Source: Microcella alkalica (GTDB lineage Bacteria > Actinomycetota > Actinomycetes > Actinomycetales > Microbacteriaceae). From it: a DNA stretch of 64,000 nucleotides. A program made the position numbers and the translations under genes. This document shows, piece by piece, positions 60,696 to 64,000 of this stretch. Position 1 is the stretch's first letter. Each line of letters begins with the position of its first letter. The DNA lies in the NCBI RefSeq assembly GCF_014137945.1, contig NZ_JACGWX010000002.1:62001-126000 (forward strand). The letters are read 5' to 3'. The notes beneath the pieces are model-generated. The model was given only the letters and a program-made list of their open reading frames with translations. It searched no databases and was not told the DNA's origin.

Positions 60696-62261
60696 ATGGA
60701 GTGGACGACAACGGTGCTCGCCGCCGTTCCAGTCCTCGTCGTTCTCGTGCTGATGACCCTCCTGCGCTGGTCGGCGGCGCGCGCCGGTCTGGTCACCGCC
60801 GCCCTCACCCTCGCGGTCGCGGTCGCGGCGTTCGGCTTCGGCACGGAGGAGGGCGACCTGCCGCTCGCATTCGCGCTCGTCGGGGTGACCGCCGAGGCCG
60901 GCTTCATCGCGCTGACGATCCTCGGGATCATCGGTCCCGCACTCGGGATCCACCTCCTGCAGCGCGCGACGGGCGCGGCAGCGCGACTCCGCCTCGCACT
61001 CGCCGTCCTGCATCCGGACCCGCGCCTCGGGGCGCTGCTCGTCGCCTGGTTCTTCGCGCTCTTCCTCGAGGGCGCCGCCGGCTTCGGCACTCCGATCGCT
61101 CTCGCCGCTCCCTTCCTCGTCGCGGCGGGAATGAGTCCCGTGGCGGCGGTCGCCGCCGCCCTCGTGGGACACGCGGCCGGCGTGTCGTTCGGAGCCGTCG
61201 GCACACCGGTCCTCGCGCAGGCGACGATTGCGTCGTCCCTCTTCGCGGAGGCGACACCCGCGGCACTGGCGCAGGCGGTCACGCCCTACCATTTCGCGTT
61301 CGGCTGGATCCTGCTGGTCGCGCTGCTGCTCATCATCGGGCGCAGCTACGGCGACCTGCGCGGCCTCATCGGCTGGGGCGCGCTCGCCTGGGTGACCTTC
61401 TTCGTGCCGTACGCGCTCATCTCCTGGTTCATCGGGCCGGAGTTGCCCTCGCTCGGCGGAGCCCTCGTCGGAGCGCTCGTCTTCTCCGCCGTCCTCGCCT
61501 GGCGCCGCGAATGCGCCGCCGTCCGCGCCGGCGCGCACCATCCTCATCCGGATGCGAGCGAGGCGGCGCTGCCCGAGATCTCGATCCTCCGCGCGGCCGC
61601 TCCCTACCTGGTGCTGGTCGCCGTCGTCCTCGTGACCCGGCTCATCCCGCCGGTGAAGGCGGTGCTGCAATCGCTGGTGATCGCCTGGGAACTCCCAGGC
61701 GGGTTCCTCGGCAGCGTCCAGCCGCTGTACCACCCGACGACGCTTCTCACGGTCGCCTTCATCACCGGGGCGGTCCTTCAGCGCGCGTCCTGGCGCCGCG
61801 TTCGGATCGCGATCGTCACGGCGACGATGCAGCTGGGGCCGGTGCTCCTCGCGCTGCTGGGAATGATCCTGATCGCCCGGACGATGTCCGCATCGGGCAT
61901 GACCGCCGATCTGGCGCTCGCTGCAGCGTCCACCGGGCTTCTCTGGCCCCTCATCGCGCCCGCGGTCGGCGTGTTTGGAAGCTTCATCACGGGTTCGGCG
62001 ACGGCGTCGAACCTTCTATTCACCGACCTGCAGCTCTCGACCGCGCAACGACTCGGCGCCTCGGAGCTGCCCCTTCTCGGCGCGCAGGGCTACGGCGCGG
62101 CCATCGGGAACCTCATCGCGCCTGGCAACATCGTCGCGGCCGCGGCGACCGTCAACCTCACCGGACGCGAGGGGGATGTTCTGCGCAGGACTCTTCCGTG
62201 GGTGCTGCTGTGCACGGCGCTGGGAGGCGGGCTCGCGCTCATCCTGACGCTCGCCGGCTAG
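60696..62261 (+). CDS. lctP: L-lactate permease-family transporter
   Basis: A protein of 521 residues with about 13 hydrophobic segments and LctP/LldP features: [22 protein letters not shown] near residue 125, [33 protein letters not shown], and [34 protein letters not shown]. It imports lactate and related 2-hydroxy acids with protons. ATG 60696 has aggaggggg 9 bases upstream. It probably forms an operon with the small gene before it. No lactate dehydrogenase is adjacent, so the solute is assigned by family only. Confidence 0.92.
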   Translation: MEWTTTVLAAVPVLVVLVLMTLLRWSAARAGLVTAALTLAVAVAAFGFGTEEGDLPLAFALVGVTAEAGFIALTILGIIGPALGIHLLQRATGAAARLRLALAVLHPDPRLGALLVAWFFALFLEGAAGFGTPIALAAPFLVAAGMSPVAAVAAALVGHAAGVSFGAVGTPVLAQATIASSLFAEATPAALAQAVTPYHFAFGWILLVALLLIIGRSYGDLRGLIGWGALAWVTFFVPYALISWFIGPELPSLGGALVGALVFSAVLAWRRECAAVRAGAHHPHPDASEAALPEISILRAAAPYLVLVAVVLVTRLIPPVKAVLQSLVIAWELPGGFLGSVQPLYHPTTLLTVAFITGAVLQRASWRRVRIAIVTATMQLGPVLLALLGMILIARTMSASGMTADLALAAASTGLLWPLIAPAVGVFGSFITGSATASNLLFTDLQLSTAQRLGASELPLLGAQGYGAAIGNLIAPGNIVAAAATVNLTGREGDVLRRTLPWVLLCTALGGGLALILTLAG

Positions 62262-62267
62262 GCGCGC

Positions 62268-62298
62268 GTGCCGCTCCGCGATCGCGGGGCGGGGGCAC
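62268..62298 (+). terminator. bulged hairpin after the lactate permease
   Basis: Outer arms gtgcc (62268-62272) and ggcac (62294-62298) and inner arms gctccgc (62273-62279) and gcggggc (62284-62290, one wobble) around gatc, with a 3-base bulge. It begins 6 bp after the permease stop, with no T-tract. Probably a terminator. Confidence 0.5.
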
Positions 62299-62379
62299 CA
62301 GGACCAAACCTCTGCCGTGACCGGGTCCGAACAGGGGACGGGCCTCCTTTCCGGCCCGCCGAGACAGGAGACCGTTCGC

Positions 62380-62604
62380 ATGGAGACTCTGGTTCAACTG
62401 CTGCCCCGACGCGGAGTGTGGATCGTTCGGGTCGAGGGACGCTCGCAGAGCATTCACGACAGCGAGGACGGGGCCCTGGAATCGGCGCGTGCCGTGCTGG
62501 AGCGCACGGGCGGAATGATCCTCGTCCACAGCGCCACGGGAGCGATCGTGCACCGGGAGACCGTGGAGACCGCCATCGTTCATCGGGTACTCGCCCGGGT
62601 GTGA
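62380..62604 (+). CDS. small conserved-looking protein (DUF2188-like)
   Basis: A protein of 74 residues with an aggag site 9 bases before ATG 62380. The pattern of alternating strands and one helix (WIVRVEGRSQSIHDSEDGALESARAVLERTGG then MILVHSATGAIVHRETV) resembles DUF2188/YdaT-type proteins, in which a helix is followed by the hairpin GxIVHxxT. The role is unknown. It lies just before the tRNA-Leu-like attachment fragment and is probably the last chromosomal gene on this side. Confidence 0.6.
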   Translation: METLVQLLPRRGVWIVRVEGRSQSIHDSEDGALESARAVLERTGGMILVHSATGAIVHRETVETAIVHRVLARV

Positions 62605-62625
62605 GCGGCTGGAGGCCGACGAGGA

Positions 62626-62675
62626 GTGCGGAAGGAGGGACTTGAACCCTCACGCGGGCCTATTTCTGGCCTCAA
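62626..62675 (-). repeat. tRNA-Leu 3'-half fragment, probable attachment site (att)
   Basis: On the minus strand this is the anticodon loop TTGAGGC (anticodon GAG), a 5-base 3' anticodon-stem half, a variable arm, the T-stem GAGGG with loop TTCAAGT and CCCTC, the acceptor half CTTCCGC and the discriminator A. D-arm and 5' acceptor are missing, so it is not a functional tRNA. Fragments running from the anticodon loop to the 3' end are the usual crossover cores of tyrosine-recombinase elements. The intact tRNA-Leu should lie to the right, outside the window, with the element between. Confidence 0.6.
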
Positions 62676-62840
62676 TCTAGAGCAAGTTCCGCATGTTTCC
62701 GGGCCTTTTGGGTCACGTTCGCTCACGTCGGCGTCAGCGATTGTATGGGGTTTGTGGGGTTTTCGTGGGGAGCAGATGCCGCCGAACGCAGAAACCGGGC
62801 GAGCTGATCCGAAGACCAACCCGCCCGCTCTGCACTTCAG

Positions 62841-63251
62841 CTAGTAGCGCTCGAGATCCATCTGGTACAGCGCCTCGAGGTGCTCGGGGCAGTATGACGG
62901 CACCGCCGCGAGCGTCAGGGCCTCCGCCCGCATTGTGTTCGTCACGCTCTCTACGAATGCGTAGATGTTTCCCTCTTGCGAGATGAGACCGCACGCAGCT
63001 TGACCGAGGGAGACCAGATCGGCAGGCGACGAACTTGCGTACAGGCCGGGATCGAGGAGGCGCAACGACTCGAGGAATGCGTCGTCGTCGCCATTGTCGA
63101 TCGAGGGTGACTGCTCCGGGGCCGATGATGCCTGCGTGGGCTCAACGGCGTCCAGTGCGGGTGTCGGTTGAGCATCGGGGGTCTCAGAGACGATCGTGCA
63201 ACCCGCAGTCACCAAAACCAGTAGCGCCACGAAGTGAAGAGATCTCCTCAT
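62841..63251 (-). CDS. small lipoprotein (DUF732-like)
   Basis: A protein of 136 residues with a lipoprotein signal: hydrophobic FVALLVLVTAGC with lipid-modified C18, then a Thr/Pro/Ser/Asp-rich spacer to about residue 60. The folded part has two conserved-looking cysteines (LGQAACGLISQEGN and PSYCPEHLEAL), the spacing seen in DUF732 domains of actinobacteria. ATG 63251 follows gagagg about 10 bases upstream. It lies inside the presumed integrated element and has fewer G/C third positions than the core genes. The function is unknown. Confidence 0.65.
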   Translation of the reverse strand: MRRSLHFVALLVLVTAGCTIVSETPDAQPTPALDAVEPTQASSAPEQSPSIDNGDDDAFLESLRLLDPGLYASSSPADLVSLGQAACGLISQEGNIYAFVESVTNTMRAEALTLAAVPSYCPEHLEALYQMDLERY

Positions 63252-63359
63252 GGCTGCACAGTACCTCTCAGGAAACGAATAGCCCAGCGCAGGACGGCGA
63301 CCCGGCGTAGCCTTCTCTCGCAGTAGGCCGGACTGGTCCACACCCTCGAGGAGCACACC

Positions 63360-63707
63360 GTGACCGCCTGGCACCCCGTACTAGCCGCCCACGAGCAAAC
63401 ACCCGGCGTGTGGTTCCTGACCGCGCAGACGGGCGCGTACGCCGCCGTGCGGCTGATTGAGATCGCGGGGGATCGCGGATACCGGGCCACCACCTACGCA
63501 CAACCGCGGCGTTTCATCGGCTACCGACGCACCCTACGCAGCGGGTGCGAGCTCGCACACCAAAACTGGATCAAACAACACGGGCCACACCCCGACCCGG
63601 CAACTATCTATCCGAACCTAAACGGCGACCGTGGCGCGGTACTCGCCAGCGGCGCTAGCCTCACGACATGGGAAGAATCGGCCTCATCTTTGGAGGAGCG
63701 GCGCTAG
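63360..63707 (+). CDS. hypothetical protein, paralogue of the gene at 60332
   Basis: A protein of 115 residues from GTG 63360, with gaggag 7 bases upstream. Its core AWHPVLAAHEQTPGVWFLTA, AVRLIEIAGDRGYRATTY and [20 protein letters not shown] matches the 60332 protein, and the bases ahead of both genes (ggccggactg) are also alike. The codon use is less GC-rich than its paralogue. The 3' end overlaps the start of the following gene by 40 bp. The function is unknown. Confidence 0.68.
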   Translation: MTAWHPVLAAHEQTPGVWFLTAQTGAYAAVRLIEIAGDRGYRATTYAQPRRFIGYRRTLRSGCELAHQNWIKQHGPHPDPATIYPNLNGDRGAVLASGASLTTWEESASSLEERR

Positions 63708-64000
63708 GTGCTCTTGTGGGCGCGGGAGCAACGATCGGACTGTACGACGCCTCGGTAGTTGCCACGCAGCGGGAGCAACTGGAAAGCCTCTCGATTTTGG
63801 CTCGTGGGTACAGTGACACTCTCGACGAAGTTTATGAGGATGCGTATCGAGCTCTCGACGATTGTCACGTCATCATCGGCGACGCAGTCGATGCGGGTGC
63901 CGAGATGGCCGCGGCTTACGAAGACAGTCGACGAGCAGTGGATGACTTCTTCACCCCAGGCCTATTCCAAGCGGGCGACGCGGACTTTCTTTATTTTTCG
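63668..64000 (+). CDS. hypothetical membrane-anchored protein (cut by window end)
   Basis: An open frame of at least 111 residues from ATG 63668 that runs to the window edge without a stop. The first 22 residues form one Gly/Ala-rich hydrophobic helix (GLIFGGAALGALVGAGATIG); the rest is acidic and helical (EQLESLSILARGYSDTLDEV, DEDAYRALDD-like, MAAAYEDSRRAVDDFF). The overlap with the end of the previous gene suggests coupling. Because it is incomplete, no family is assigned. It belongs to the region beyond the att-like fragment. Confidence 0.5.
   Translation, partial: MGRIGLIFGGAALGALVGAGATIGLYDASVVATQREQLESLSILARGYSDTLDEVYEDAYRALDDCHVIIGDAVDAGAEMAAAYEDSRRAVDDFFTPGLFQAGDADFLYFS

Noticed and set aside
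62626-62691. Complete tRNA-Leu gene
   Set aside because: A 5'-like GCGGAA occurs at the far end by chance, but there is no D-arm and the 5' anticodon-stem half does not pair, so only the 3' half is tRNA-derived.

Overview
The window looks like chromosome from a high-GC actinobacterium, most likely of the Microbacteriaceae type. The evidence is pervasive G/C third codon positions from about 24 to 62 kb, many GTG starts and ATGA/GTGA overlaps, the actinobacterial gene order yceD-rpmF-rnc-mutM-smc, a coenzyme F420 gene (cofD/fbiA) and several F420/flavin luciferase-like oxidoreductases. This assignment is inference; there is no rRNA gene in the window.

Region 1 (1-23.4 kb) is a catabolic island of visibly lower GC. 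A long plus-strand gene train carries a persulfide dioxygenase-rhodanese protein (cut by the window edge), an EthD-fold protein, two alpha/beta-like pairs of luciferase-family monooxygenases, a CaiB-type CoA-transferase, a BadI/MenB-like hydrolase, a PaaK-like CoA ligase, an SDR and a hydroxylysine-kinase-like phosphotransferase. It ends in pxpA-pxpB-pxpC plus separate biotin carrier and biotin carboxylase subunits. Facing it on the minus strand are a class III PLP enzyme resembling ethanolamine-phosphate/phosphohydroxylysine phospho-lyases, a 3-hydroxyacyl-CoA dehydrogenase, an SDR and a histidinol-dehydrogenase-family enzyme. A divergent LacI regulator and a lactonase-like metallo-hydrolase with an unknown partner gene follow. 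The set suggests breakdown of a cyclic, nitrogen-containing compound through ring oxygenation, CoA activation, amide carboxylation and amino-alcohol phosphorylation/elimination. The substrate cannot be read from the sequence. A repeated GTATACGTA motif links the LacI gene region to two operons.

Region 2 (23.4-34.6 kb) holds cofD (minus) and a reductive-pyrimidine/hydantoin type cluster: beta-ureidopropionase, dihydropyrimidinase, an F420/flavin LLM oxidoreductase, an ABC transporter with an NMT1-like binding protein, a photolyase-like protein with swapped domain order, and a class III aminotransferase. No dihydropyrimidine dehydrogenase is present; the LLM enzyme sits where one would be expected.

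Region 3 (34.6-62.6 kb) is mostly core genome: yceD, rpmF, rnc, mutM, a GNAT protein and smc; then a complete IS481-family element inserted exactly at the smc stop codon with a 6-bp target duplication. After it come a trehalose-synthase-like gene with an LLM partner, a CitAB-like two-component system divergent from tctCBA, pncB, an FeS-type photolyase, murI-rph-rdgB, mntR-mntH with a striking operator/leaderless start, a DedA protein and a lactate permease.

Region 4 (62.6-64 kb) begins with a 50-bp tRNA-Leu 3'-end fragment that looks like an attachment site. Beyond it lie a small lipoprotein, a diverged paralogue of the gene at 60.3 kb and a gene cut by the window end. This is probably the end of an integrated element that continues off the window.
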